Positions 45,233 to 54,684 of a DNA stretch of 64,000 bases are shown here, in pieces (within the stretch, counting starts at the first letter, position 1; each line of letters opens with the position of its first letter). The DNA lies in the NCBI GenBank assembly GCA_947564305.1, contig CANOBT010000006.1, positions 12,185-76,184 of the forward strand, given 5' to 3'. The notes beneath the pieces are model-generated. The model was not told the origin of the DNA, ran no database searches, and worked only from the letters and a program-made list of their open reading frames with translations. Source of the stretch: an uncultured Lachnospiraceae bacterium. GTDB taxonomy: Bacteria > Bacillota_A > Clostridia > Lachnospirales > Lachnospiraceae. Made by a program: the position numbers and the translations under genes.

Positions 45233-46085
45233 TATCTATACCGAACCACATAAGGCGTCCGGGTTTCCTGGTGGTCATGAACACCTGCCCGAAGTTTCTG
45301 CCGGCCAGCAGCGTTATCTGCATGGCCGAAAAAAGCACCGACGCATTGTCCGTGCCTCACGTGCCGCAATTCTGTTGGCTTTTCTTTTTTTATGGGAATT
45401 TACTGCCAATGTGGGAATCATAGATTCTTTCATTTTCAGCAGTCCCTCCCGCATTGCCCTCTGCTTTTGGGAAATGGTAAAGGACAAAAGTATTTTCCTA
45501 CATCTTTGGAGTACTCTTTATGAAACCATTGTCAGTTTCCTTCTGACAACTGCCGTCAGCATCCTGGCTGCCGTACTGCTCTGGTGCAGCAGCAAACTCT
45601 CAGAAATCCTGGACCCCTATCTGGTCGTGCTGAACAGCCTTCCAAAGTCGGCGTTGGCTCCTCTCTTAATCGTTTGGCTAGGTGCCACCCAGACTACCAT
45701 CATCGTAGCGGGAATGTCCGTCGCCATCTTCGGAAGCATATTGAGCCTGTATACCAGTTTTATCGGCGTAGACCCTGAAAAAATAAAACTCATCTATACC
45801 CTGCGCGGAAATAAATGGCATGCACTCACCAAAGTCGTACTGCCAAGCTCCATTCCCGCAATCATCAGCAACATGAAAGTCAATATCGGACTTTGCCTGG
45901 TGGGCGTCGTAATCGGTGAATTTCTCGCTGCAAGAAGCGGGCTGGGATATCTGATCATCTATTCCAGTCAGGTCTTTAAAATGGATTGGCTCCTGATGTC
46001 CATTGTCCTCCTCTGCATCATGGCCATGTTCCTATACGCCCTGATCAATCTATTAGAAAACTTTTATAAAAAACATCTCTCATAA
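45225..46085 (+). CDS. ABC transporter permease (SsuC/TauC-like)
   Basis: The 286-residue membrane protein has six predicted spans and the BPD_transp_1 EAA-like loop (TLRGNKWHALTKVVLPSSIP, about 195-215). A positively charged N-terminal tail of about 40 residues (LHGRKKHRRIVRASR) precedes the first span. It pairs with the ATPase above; no substrate-binding gene follows before the terminator. Confidence 0.92.
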   Translation: MPDIYTEPHKASGFPGGHEHLPEVSAGQQRYLHGRKKHRRIVRASRAAILLAFLFLWEFTANVGIIDSFIFSSPSRIALCFWEMVKDKSIFLHLWSTLYETIVSFLLTTAVSILAAVLLWCSSKLSEILDPYLVVLNSLPKSALAPLLIVWLGATQTTIIVAGMSVAIFGSILSLYTSFIGVDPEKIKLIYTLRGNKWHALTKVVLPSSIPAIISNMKVNIGLCLVGVVIGEFLAARSGLGYLIIYSSQVFKMDWLLMSIVLLCIMAMFLYALINLLENFYKKHLS

Positions 46086-46113
46086 GAAACGACCTATGAA
46101 AATATCAAAAGTA

Positions 46114-46161
46114 AACAATGTCCGAAATGATGCCATATATCGCACAATTTCGGACATTGTT
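46114..46161. terminator. Bidirectional terminator
   Basis: AACAATGTCCGAAAT pairs perfectly with ATTTCGGACATTGTT over 15 bases between the convergent permease and hypothetical genes; T-rich sequence flanks the right arm. Confidence 0.8.
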
Positions 46162-46191
46162 CCATTCTTCCCAGATTTTAATTAATCACAT

Positions 46192-46740
46192 TTAATCCTC
46201 TGCCCCATCTTCATAAACAGAAAAACTCATTTCCAAATCACTTTTTACACTGTCTCCCATCAAATCCTCAACATAATTAAAATATCCGTCATTTCCCTTT
46301 GTTTTCATCCAAAACTCAATGGATTTTTCCAGTCTCAGCAAGCACTTCACCGGTTCTGCAAAATAACTTTCCAAATCCTCTTTGGAACTTAAATCGTAGG
46401 TTTCCTCCAGAGTTTCCCTAACCTCGTCATTGGTAAACGGGTCAAAGCTCATCAGCAGTCCTCTTGCCAAAGCCTCATTTTCCTCTGACTGAAGATTACC
46501 AAGATCATACTCCGTATCTGTCAGATATCCGTCAACAGTCAATAGACAGATATGGATTGCCTCGATTGCCCTCCGGCTGTCTCTCTTTTCATTTTCACGG
46601 TGAAGCTTCAGCATATTCGACTCCATAGGAAACAAAAGAAGAGCATACTCCTCTTCATCCCCCTTTTTCATAATACCAAATTTCTGTGACATCCTGCTGC
46701 TGATTCTGTCAAAGTTATATCGATTAATTTTTTTCTTCAT
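46192..46740 (-). CDS. Hypothetical protein, acidic and helical
   Basis: I do not recognise this 182-residue protein. It is soluble, acidic toward the C-terminus (ends YEDGAED), with a basic start (MKKKINRYNFDRISSR). It looks mostly helical, without a signal peptide or membrane segment. Codon use matches the neighbours and it has its own upstream space of 150 bases shared with the divergent aroB promoter. The reading frame is intact and probably real. Confidence 0.75.
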   Translation of the reverse strand: MKKKINRYNFDRISSRMSQKFGIMKKGDEEEYALLLFPMESNMLKLHRENEKRDSRRAIEAIHICLLTVDGYLTDTEYDLGNLQSEENEALARGLLMSFDPFTNDEVRETLEETYDLSSKEDLESYFAEPVKCLLRLEKSIEFWMKTKGNDGYFNYVEDLMGDSVKSDLEMSFSVYEDGAED

Positions 46741-46820
46741 TCTTATTCACTCCTTCTATCTACGCAATGCAGTACCAGTGTATCATGTTCCCCTAAATCC
46801 GGCAAGAGTTTCAAACAGGC

Positions 46821-46849
46821 TTTACACTAAAATCTCTTTTTGCTATAAT
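46821..46849 (+). promoter_or_regulatory. Sigma-A promoter of aroB
   Basis: TTTACA (46821-46826) and TATAAT (46844-46849) are spaced by 17 bases, 42 bases before the aroB start. Confidence 0.85.
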
Positions 46850-46890
46850 CCTAAAAGGAAAGAAATCATTTACCAACAGGAGAATCTATT

Positions 46891-47946
46891 ATGAAATTAA
46901 CAGTTGATTTAAAGGAAAACAGTTACCCTATTTACATTGAAAATGGTATTTTGAAAAATGCCGGCAGCTATATTTCCAAAATTTTTCAGGGGCGGCGTAT
47001 CATGATTATCTCAGACGATAACGTGTATCCTCTATACGGCGAAATGCTGATCACCACTTTATCCTCCTATGAATGTCACAGCCTGATCCTCCCCCACGGA
47101 GAGCAGACCAAAAGCTTCCAGACACTGCCGCAGATTTATTCTGCCATGCTGGATGCAAAAATTTCCCGAAGCGATTTGGTGATTGCTCTGGGCGGCGGAG
47201 TCATCGGTGACCTTGCCGGATTTGCAGCGGCCAGTTTCCTGCGCGGGATAAAACTGGTTCAGATTCCCACTTCCCTCCTGGCCCAGGTGGATTCCTCTGT
47301 AGGCGGAAAAACTGCGGTAGACCTTCCTCAGGGCAAGAACCTGGTGGGCGCATTCTACCACCCCAAGCTGGTTCTGATTGACCCTGACGTACTGGACACG
47401 TTGCCGGAACGTTATATTCATGACGGTATGGGAGAAGTCATCAAATACGGCTGTATCAAAGACGCTTCACTATTCCGTACTCTGCAAAATCATGTGTCCT
47501 TTGAGGATTTAAAAGATGAACTTGCCTCGGTTATCTCCCGCTGTGTGGATATTAAACGAATCGTTGTAGAGCAGGACCAATTTGATACCGGTGAAAGAAT
47601 GCTCTTAAACTTCGGACACACGCTTGCCCATACTATCGAACAATATTACCATTATGAGCGCGAAAGCCACGGAGAAGCGGTTGCCATCGGCATGTACCAG
47701 ATTACCAAAATTGCAGAAGAAAAGGCATTGACCCCGACTGGCTGCGCCGAAGCCATAAAAAATGTACTCGCCGCTTATGGCCTTCCCACTGCATGCGGGC
47801 TTCCACTCTCAGACTTAATCGGAGCCATTACATTGGATAAAAAGAACCTGAATAATCATTTGAATGTAGTTCTGCTGCATGAAATCGGAGACAGCTATGT
47901 TCACCCCACTGATATCACTTTCTTCCATGGCGATTTTCTTGTCTAA
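46891..47946 (+). CDS. aroB: 3-dehydroquinate synthase
   Basis: The 351-residue NAD- and metal-dependent enzyme makes 3-dehydroquinate from DAHP in the shikimate pathway. Signatures are LPHGEQTKS, ALGGGVIGDLAGFAA, QIPTSLLAQVDSSVGGKTAVD and the metal His residues in FGHTLAHTIE and HGEAVAIGM. Length is typical. It stands before a two-component system with which it has no obvious functional link (17-base gap, possibly co-transcribed). Confidence 0.97.
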   Translation: MKLTVDLKENSYPIYIENGILKNAGSYISKIFQGRRIMIISDDNVYPLYGEMLITTLSSYECHSLILPHGEQTKSFQTLPQIYSAMLDAKISRSDLVIALGGGVIGDLAGFAAASFLRGIKLVQIPTSLLAQVDSSVGGKTAVDLPQGKNLVGAFYHPKLVLIDPDVLDTLPERYIHDGMGEVIKYGCIKDASLFRTLQNHVSFEDLKDELASVISRCVDIKRIVVEQDQFDTGERMLLNFGHTLAHTIEQYYHYERESHGEAVAIGMYQITKIAEEKALTPTGCAEAIKNVLAAYGLPTACGLPLSDLIGAITLDKKNLNNHLNVVLLHEIGDSYVHPTDITFFHGDFLV

Positions 47947-47963
47947 AATTAAGGAGACCTCTC

Positions 47964-48644
47964 ATGAAATACGACTGTCTGATCATAGACGATGAAGAAC
48001 TGCTTGCCAACAGCACAGCAGAATATTTCAACCTATTTGGGGTAAACACCGCAGTTGTGTACTCTGCTTCCCAATGCCGTGAATTTTTCAAAGAACATAC
48101 TGCTCAGCTACTGCTGCTCGACATCAATCTTGGAGACAGCAGTGGCTTCATTCTGTGCAAGGAGCTCCGTGAAAAAACAAAAATCCCAATCCTTTTCATC
48201 TCTGCGCGCACAAGCGATGACGACATGATTGCAGCGCTCAACATTGGCGGAGATGATTATATTCAGAAGCCCTATTCTCTCGGTGTCCTGCTTGCCAAAG
48301 TAAAAGTAGTCCTAAAACGTTATGGCGAGAGTATGGATACCAGATATTCCGACGGACATCTGACCGTAGATTTCAATGCCAGAGAGGTTTTAGTTGACGG
48401 TATCCCTGTCAAAATGACCTCTCTCGAATTTAAATTATTATCCTATCTCGTCAGGCATGAAAGCAAAACTATTTCAAAGCAAGAACTGTTTGAAGAAGTC
48501 TGGGAGGATAAATTCACAGGCGACGGAACACTGAATGTCCACATCCGCAAAATACGGGAAGCCATCGAACGAACTCCTGGCAAACCAGAATATATCATTA
48601 CGGTCTGGGGCGACGGTTATAAGTTCATCGGAGGAATACAATGA
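47964..48644 (+). CDS. OmpR/PhoB-family response regulator
   Basis: The 226-residue regulator has a receiver domain with the acidic pocket (IIDDEE), phospho-acceptor Asp53 in LLLLDINLG, and a winged-helix DNA-binding domain (about 128-224, KMTSLEFKLLSYLVRHESKTISKQEL cut here to its family pattern of TSLEFKLL and HIRKIREAI). AAGGAGA lies before the ATG. Its stop overlaps the kinase start. It probably activates the ABC exporter downstream. Confidence 0.94.
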   Translation: MKYDCLIIDDEELLANSTAEYFNLFGVNTAVVYSASQCREFFKEHTAQLLLLDINLGDSSGFILCKELREKTKIPILFISARTSDDDMIAALNIGGDDYIQKPYSLGVLLAKVKVVLKRYGESMDTRYSDGHLTVDFNAREVLVDGIPVKMTSLEFKLLSYLVRHESKTISKQELFEEVWEDKFTGDGTLNVHIRKIREAIERTPGKPEYIITVWGDGYKFIGGIQ

Positions 48645-49906
48645 AAAAGCAGACTTTTCTCACCGCTCTTCTATTCATTTCCGCACTGGAAATCATAGCG
48701 CTCCTCTTCTTTGCTGCCCAGAGTACAAACTTTATGCAGGATACCATCCTGGTCAATGAAGCCGTTCAGTCTGTACAGGCAGACTGGAATACCATAGAAA
48801 ATCATAAAAATCAGACCACTCTTGATTATACAGTACTCGACATAGACGGAGTAATCCGGTTCAAAACGAAATCCGGTTTAAGTGAAAGTATCAGCCAGGC
48901 TGTCAAGCACAGGGATACCATACTCGATATCCAAAGCAATGATTCTATCGTTGGAAAAATCATCATTGATAACAACAGTGCCCAGATGTTTCAAGCATCC
49001 AGACAACACTTTTGTATTCTCCTGTCTGCTGCCATCCTCTTACAATGCATTCTTTGCATCGGATACTCCATCCATTTGAGCCGGACGATGATTAAACCTT
49101 TTGAACGGTTGAAAGGCTTTGCAGAGCGCATCGCGGAAGGCAACCTCGAGATTCCTCTTGAAATGGACCGTCAAAATCTGTTTGGGGCATTCACAGAAAG
49201 TTTTGACATTATGCGTTCGGAGCTGAAAAAAGCAAAAATGGCGGAAGCACAGGCAAATGCAAGCAAAAACGAATTGGTCGCCAGGCTTTCCCATGATATC
49301 AAGACGCCTGTTGCAAGTATCAAGGCCGCCGCAGAAGTAGGGGCCGCCCTCGCAGATAACGAGAAAATGAAAAAGAACTATCTCCAGATTGTCCTCAAGG
49401 CGGATCAGATCAATACCTTAATCACCAACCTGTTTACCGCAGCCTTAGGAGAACTGGAGCAAGTTTCTGTTGTACCGACGGATTTGAACAGTGAAGATTT
49501 GAAAATCATTCTTGAAAATTCCAACTATCTCCACCGCGCCTCAATTCCTGATATCCCCGATTGTATTTTATATGCGGATAAACTTCGTTTGCAGCAGGTA
49601 TTCGACAATATTTTTTCCAACTCTCATAAATATGCCGACACGGAAATCGAGATGACCATATTCCAGGACAGTCACTTTCTCACCGTCAGTATCGAAGATT
49701 ACGGCGGCGGCATTCCGGAGGAGGAACTGCCGCATCTGAAGGAACGGTTCCGGCGTGGCAGCAATACACAAAATATAGAAGGCGCTGGCCTTGGCCTTTA
49801 TATTTCTGACTATTTCATGACGGAAATGCAGGGTGAGCTCACCGTTGCAAATGGTAAAAATGGATTGAACGTCAGTGTATGGATTCCTTTAGGCGGTACA
49901 ATTTAA
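48641..49906 (+). CDS. Membrane sensor histidine kinase
   Basis: The 421-residue kinase has two membrane segments (about 5-27 and 124-146) around an extracellular loop of about 95 residues, a HAMP linker (IKPFERLKGFAERIAEGNLE), HisKA with the phospho-His near 217 (ARLSHDIKTPVASIK) and HATPase motifs DNIFSNSHKYA, IEDYGGGIPEEEL and GAGLGLYIS. The ATG overlaps the regulator stop (ATGA), so the pair is translationally coupled. Confidence 0.94.
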   Translation: MKKQTFLTALLFISALEIIALLFFAAQSTNFMQDTILVNEAVQSVQADWNTIENHKNQTTLDYTVLDIDGVIRFKTKSGLSESISQAVKHRDTILDIQSNDSIVGKIIIDNNSAQMFQASRQHFCILLSAAILLQCILCIGYSIHLSRTMIKPFERLKGFAERIAEGNLEIPLEMDRQNLFGAFTESFDIMRSELKKAKMAEAQANASKNELVARLSHDIKTPVASIKAAAEVGAALADNEKMKKNYLQIVLKADQINTLITNLFTAALGELEQVSVVPTDLNSEDLKIILENSNYLHRASIPDIPDCILYADKLRLQQVFDNIFSNSHKYADTEIEMTIFQDSHFLTVSIEDYGGGIPEEELPHLKERFRRGSNTQNIEGAGLGLYISDYFMTEMQGELTVANGKNGLNVSVWIPLGGTI

Positions 49907-49931
49907 GCTCTTTCTAAGTGTACTCTGTCGA

Positions 49932-49986
49932 TTTAAGGAATCTTTAAGGTTTGGATAAAGACATTTAAGAATTGAAAAAATAGAAT
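49932..49986 (+). promoter_or_regulatory. Response-regulator-type promoter of the ABC exporter
   Basis: Two direct repeats TTTAAGG (49932-49938 and 49943-49949) are spaced one helical turn (11 bases) apart. A weak -35 (AAGACA, 49958-49963) and a -10 (TAGAAT, 49981-49986) follow with 17-base spacing. Direct repeats on one face of the helix near a poor -35 are the usual binding pattern of OmpR/PhoB-type activators. Confidence 0.65.
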
Positions 49987-50009
49987 AGAGCGTGCAAAGG
50001 AGGTTTGAC

Positions 50010-50768
50010 ATGAAAACAATACTACTAAAAACTGACCATTTAAGCAAATCCTTTTCCAACGGCGGGATTTTGCAGCACGTTCTGAAAAATATTGATTTGG
50101 AGCTCTATGAAGGCGATTTCACAGTCATCATGGGCGCGAGCGGCGCCGGTAAATCCACTCTGCTCTATGCCCTCTCCGGAATGGATACACCGTCACTCGG
50201 TACGATTACGTTTGGAAATACCATAATCTCCGATTTAAACCAGGACGAACTCGCTATATTCCGCCGGGAGCATTGTGGATTCGTCTTCCAACAGATTTAC
50301 CTGATTGACGGAATGTCTGTCATGGACAACGTTTTGGCGTCGGGTCTGCTTGTGAATAAAAACAAAAAAACTCTCATCGACAGGGCCAAAGAATTATTTG
50401 CAGCAGTAGATATCCCCGAAGAAACCCAAAAAAAGTTTCCCACCCAGATTTCAGGCGGAGAAGCCCAGCGCTCAGGCATTGTCCGCGCACTCATCAACAG
50501 CCCCAAAATCCTGTTTGCAGACGAGCCTACCGGCGCTCTCAATTCCAAAACCGGACTCGATGTTCTCAACACGCTCACAAACTTCAACGAACAAGGACAG
50601 AGCGTCGTCATGGTAACTCATGATATGCGTTCCGCACGCCGGGGAAATCGTATTTTATACTTAAAAGATGGTTCGATTTTAGGCGAATGCAGACTTGGAA
50701 AATACGAACATGGCAATATGGAAAGACATGAAAAGCTTTCCGCTTTCCTTTCTGAAATGGGGTGGTAA
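50010..50768 (+). CDS. ABC transporter ATP-binding protein (MacB/FtsE-like)
   Basis: The 252-residue ATPase has Walker A GASGAGKST, signature ISGGEAQRSGIVRALI, Walker B ILFADEPTGAL and MVTHDMRSAR, typical of the LolD/MacB-type class coupled to FtsX-fold permeases. The start was chosen at the ATG with AAAGGAGG 7 bases upstream. It sits right after the two-component system, the common layout for peptide-antibiotic sensing and resistance. Confidence 0.93.
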   Translation: MKTILLKTDHLSKSFSNGGILQHVLKNIDLELYEGDFTVIMGASGAGKSTLLYALSGMDTPSLGTITFGNTIISDLNQDELAIFRREHCGFVFQQIYLIDGMSVMDNVLASGLLVNKNKKTLIDRAKELFAAVDIPEETQKKFPTQISGGEAQRSGIVRALINSPKILFADEPTGALNSKTGLDVLNTLTNFNEQGQSVVMVTHDMRSARRGNRILYLKDGSILGECRLGKYEHGNMERHEKLSAFLSEMGW

Positions 50769-50769
50769 C

Positions 50770-53124
50770 ATGAGAAAAAGTTTTCTTCTTGCACATGCCA
50801 ACCTGCGCAAGTCAAAGGGACAGATAGCCGCTATGGCTGTTCTCTTGCTGCTCGCCGCGGCCATACTCAATCTCTGGCTCATGTTGTCCATGGACTACAA
50901 GCAGAACTTTGAGCGAAGCCATGACAGACTGAATGATGGGCACGTAACCATTGCGGTAGACAACGACGATACCAATACAAAAGAAGTCATGAAGGAATTT
51001 CTGACGCAGACTCTTGAAAATGATAAGCGCACCACCGATTTTTCTCTGGATGATTCCATGCACATGGTTGGTTCCTTTGACTATAATGGCGGTGAAACCA
51101 ATGCTGAACTCATCTTCCTCGAAAAAGAACAGGCCCTTTCCCGTCCAATCGGAAAAGTGGAAATCGTCGAGGACAGCCAGATTGAGAGCGGCATCTATAT
51201 GCCCATGTTATACAAATCTGACGATATCGCAATTGGGAAAACAATAGAAGTCTCTATCGGAAGCAACAAGGTTTCCTATACTGTATGCGGCTTTTTCAAC
51301 AGCATTATGGCCGGTTCCCATAATTGCTCTCTCTGCGAACTGATTTTGACCAAAGACAAATATGACGAGCTGAAAGAGACTGGCTATGCTCCCCAGTCCA
51401 CCCTATGTTCTGTCCGGATTACAGATAAAACGCAAAGCGAGGACTACGAGGCGATGCTGAAAAATACGGTATCCTCCCGCTATCCTGCCGTTCGGTCCGT
51501 AAGCAATTCCTACACGCTTGTTTCACAGTCACGGTATATCGCACAAATGATCTGCTCAGGCGTTATGAGCGCAATGGCCTTTTTCATACTCCTGATCGCA
51601 CTCGTTGTCATATCCTCGAATATCATCAATTATATTCAAGAAAATATGCAGAACCTGGGTGCGCTAAAAGCTGTTGGTTACACGAGCAGGCAGCTAATCG
51701 GTTCACTCTTGCTGCAGTTTCTGGGTCTTACCTTGATTTTTTCCGCAGCAGGCATTGGAATTTCCTACTGTTTATTCCCTTTTATCAATACCATGATGAT
51801 CTCACAGACAGGTATCCCATACACCATCCATTTTCTGCCGCTGCCCTTGCTGCTCACGCTATGCATCTCATGTGGTACTGTTGCGCTCGTTGTTTGGCTG
51901 TCTTCACGCAGAATCAAGAAGGTAGAGCCTATCGTTGCACTTCGGCAGGGAGTCCAGACACACAATTTCAGGCGCAATCATGTTCCACTGGAAAAGACCC
52001 GTGTCCCCCTTCATGCTGCCCTTTCTTTAAAAACAACATTCTCCGGCATGAAGCATAATATCACGGTCTGCGTCACCATGCTGGTGCTCTCTCTCGTCTT
52101 AGTATTTTCAGGCTTGATGACAGAGAATATGATTATGGATATGACCCCTTTCCTCAATCTCATCGCAGGTGAAATATCGGACAGCTGCATCAATGTCAAT
52201 GAACGAATCGAAAAGGATTTTCTGGCAGCAATGAATGATGACCCGCGTGTCGAAAACATATATCTCTATCATTCCATAGAAGTACGTCACGTTGGCGGCA
52301 TCGGACTGACTGCAACGATGTGTGATGATTTTTCAAAAGCAGATAATCAGAGTGTTGTATTTGAAGGACGGTTCCCAAAATATGATAATGAGATTGCTCT
52401 GGCCGCAAAATATGCGAAAGAAAAGAACCTTAACATCGGAGATGAAATCACCATCACAATTGACGGAAAAGAAGCCGTATATCTCATCTCTGGGTTTACA
52501 CAGATCAGTAATAATCTCGGCAAAGACTGCCTGCTTACAAGGGCCGGATATGAACGGCTGAGCAATCTGCCAAATACCAGTTATTATCTGCACTTTGTAG
52601 CTGGAACTGATATTGATGATTTTAATGCAGAAGTAAAAGAGCAATTTGGAAATGAAGTAAACGCCACCATTAATGTGGACACAACGATTTCCGGTGCGGC
52701 TTCCGTATATGTATCGCTTATGACAGTCATTGTCATCGCCATCCTCATATTGAGCGCTATCGTAATCGCATTCGTTCTGTATCTGCTCGTACGCACAATG
52801 ATAAGCCGTAAAAGGCGTGACTACGGGATTTTGAAAGCACTTGGTTTCACCACCCGACAGCTTATCCTGCAGACCGCACTAGTCTTTATGCCGGCACTGA
52901 TTCTCTCCACTATCGTTGGCGTAACCATATGTTGTTTTATCATCAATCCGCTGACTGCACTGTTTCTTGGCAGCATCGGAATCGTAAAATGTACCTTCAC
53001 CGTTCCTGTGGGGCTCATTGCAGTCATGGCAGCCGGACTGATTGCGTTCGCCTTTGCAATTTTATGTTTATTGTCACTGAGAATTCGGAAGATTGCGCCG
53101 CGGGCGCTGTTAGCGGGGGAATGA
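50770..53124 (+). CDS. FtsX-like permease of an ABC exporter
   Basis: The 784-residue protein has an N-terminal span, a large extracellular domain (about 45-245), three to four spans with the first FtsX domain (INYIQENMQNLGALKAVGYT), a second extracellular domain (about 455-635) and the closing FtsX domain (SRKRRDYGILKALGFTTRQL). It is the permease for the ATPase one base upstream. Such pairs move or sense peptides and lipids; the substrate is unknown. Confidence 0.92.
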   Translation: MRKSFLLAHANLRKSKGQIAAMAVLLLLAAAILNLWLMLSMDYKQNFERSHDRLNDGHVTIAVDNDDTNTKEVMKEFLTQTLENDKRTTDFSLDDSMHMVGSFDYNGGETNAELIFLEKEQALSRPIGKVEIVEDSQIESGIYMPMLYKSDDIAIGKTIEVSIGSNKVSYTVCGFFNSIMAGSHNCSLCELILTKDKYDELKETGYAPQSTLCSVRITDKTQSEDYEAMLKNTVSSRYPAVRSVSNSYTLVSQSRYIAQMICSGVMSAMAFFILLIALVVISSNIINYIQENMQNLGALKAVGYTSRQLIGSLLLQFLGLTLIFSAAGIGISYCLFPFINTMMISQTGIPYTIHFLPLPLLLTLCISCGTVALVVWLSSRRIKKVEPIVALRQGVQTHNFRRNHVPLEKTRVPLHAALSLKTTFSGMKHNITVCVTMLVLSLVLVFSGLMTENMIMDMTPFLNLIAGEISDSCINVNERIEKDFLAAMNDDPRVENIYLYHSIEVRHVGGIGLTATMCDDFSKADNQSVVFEGRFPKYDNEIALAAKYAKEKNLNIGDEITITIDGKEAVYLISGFTQISNNLGKDCLLTRAGYERLSNLPNTSYYLHFVAGTDIDDFNAEVKEQFGNEVNATINVDTTISGAASVYVSLMTVIVIAILILSAIVIAFVLYLLVRTMISRKRRDYGILKALGFTTRQLILQTALVFMPALILSTIVGVTICCFIINPLTALFLGSIGIVKCTFTVPVGLIAVMAAGLIAFAFAILCLLSLRIRKIAPRALLAGE

Positions 53125-53126
53125 AG

Positions 53127-53156
53127 AAAAAAGCCGAGGTCACACCCCCGGCTTTT
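53127..53156. terminator. Terminator between the permease gene and gltD
   Basis: AAAAAGCCG(A)GG pairs with CC(C)CGGCTTTT with a short loop, between convergent genes. It can serve both directions. Confidence 0.8.
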
Positions 53157-53172
53157 ACTCTGCCTGCCTTTT

Positions 53173-54672
53173 TCACTGCACCGACAAATTCGTATACCCC
53201 ATCAAGCTCAAATCCACCTGCCGTGCCGCCTCTCTTCCTTCCCGGATAGCCCACACCACAAGGGACTGCCCCCGGTGCATGTCCCCGGCTGTAAATACAT
53301 GTTCCACATTCGTCTGATATTCCCCGGCCGCCGTCTTTACATTCGTCCTTTCATTCAGTTCCACTCCGAATGCCTTGGAAACATAAGTCTCACTCCCAAG
53401 GAAACCCGCCGCAATGAGCACCAGGTCCACATCCACCGTATACTCACTCCCGGCAATCTCCGCCATCACCATACGCCCGGTCTTTTCATCCTTCTTCGAT
53501 TCTAGCTTCACCAACACCGCCTTGCAGACTGCACCTTTTTTGTCCTTTATAAACTCCTTCACCGTGGTGGTATACACCCGCGGGTCGTGCCCGAATAAGG
53601 CGATAGCCTCCTGCTGTCCGTAATCAGTCTTGCAGATTCGCGGCCACTCCGGCCAGGGGTTATCCTCCGTCCTTTCATCCGGCGCCTTAGGCATCATCTC
53701 CAATTGTAGTACTGATTTTGCGCCGTGCCGGATGGCAGTTCCAACACAGTCATTTCCCGTATCACCGCCGCCGATGACCATCACCCGCTTTCCTTTTGCG
53801 GAAATATACTGGCCTTCCTTCAGCTTCATCTCATTTGCCCAGAGTGCTTTGGTAGTTGATTTCAGAAAATCTACCGCAAAATAGATTCCTGCCGCATCTC
53901 GCCCTGGTGCTTTGATGTCTCTCGGGTTCGATGCCCCGCAAGCCAGAACCACACGGTCATACTCCTTCAAAAGAGAAGCCGCTTTTACGTCCTTTCCCAC
54001 GTTGCATCCTGTCCGAAATACGACCCCTTCTTCTTCCATAATCGAAATCTTCCTGTCAATAATCTGCTTCTCCAACTTCATATTCGGAATTCCGTACCTG
54101 AGCAGTCCTCCGGCCTTGTCTTCCCGCTCGTAGACTGTCACCAAATGTCCCCTTCGGTTTAACTGGTCTGCAGCCGCAAGCCCGGAAGGGCCAGACCCAA
54201 TGACCGCCACCTTTTTTCCTGTACGCACCTTGGGCGGCCGGGCATGAGCATATCCCTTTTCATAGGCATTTTCAATAATCCCATATTCATTAGCTTTGGT
54301 AGACACCGGCTCCTCGTGAAGTCCGCAGGTACAGGCATTTTCGCACAACGCCGGACACACCCTTGACGTAAATTCCGGGAAATTATTGGTCTTTGCCAGC
54401 CGATAATAAGCCTCCTCCCAGTTTCCGTTGTAAATCAAATCATTCCACTCCGGTACCAGATTATGCAAAGGGCACCCGCTGGCCATGCCGTTTAACATCT
54501 GTCCGGACTGACAGAAGGGCACTCCACAGGCCATACACCTGGCACCTTGAATCTCCTGCTCCTCCTTGGAAAGAGGCGTGTGGAATTCCTGGAAATGCCG
54601 GATTCTGCTCTCCGGCGCTTCTGCTATTTTGTCTTGTCTTTTATAATCCATAAAACCTGTTGGTTTTCCCAC
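53173..54672 (-). CDS. gltD: Glutamate synthase small subunit
   Basis: The 499-residue flavoprotein passes electrons from NADPH to GltB. N-terminal 4Fe-4S cysteines are visible in CMACGVPFCQ and CPALCENACTCG; the FAD loop is IGSGPSGLAAAD (about 155) and the NADPH loop MVIGGGDTGNDCVG (about 290). Length is typical. It starts 12 bases after gltB. Confidence 0.96.
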   Translation of the reverse strand: MGKPTGFMDYKRQDKIAEAPESRIRHFQEFHTPLSKEEQEIQGARCMACGVPFCQSGQMLNGMASGCPLHNLVPEWNDLIYNGNWEEAYYRLAKTNNFPEFTSRVCPALCENACTCGLHEEPVSTKANEYGIIENAYEKGYAHARPPKVRTGKKVAVIGSGPSGLAAADQLNRRGHLVTVYEREDKAGGLLRYGIPNMKLEKQIIDRKISIMEEEGVVFRTGCNVGKDVKAASLLKEYDRVVLACGASNPRDIKAPGRDAAGIYFAVDFLKSTTKALWANEMKLKEGQYISAKGKRVMVIGGGDTGNDCVGTAIRHGAKSVLQLEMMPKAPDERTEDNPWPEWPRICKTDYGQQEAIALFGHDPRVYTTTVKEFIKDKKGAVCKAVLVKLESKKDEKTGRMVMAEIAGSEYTVDVDLVLIAAGFLGSETYVSKAFGVELNERTNVKTAAGEYQTNVEHVFTAGDMHRGQSLVVWAIREGREAARQVDLSLMGYTNLSVQ

Positions 54673-54684
54673 TGTTCCCGCCCC

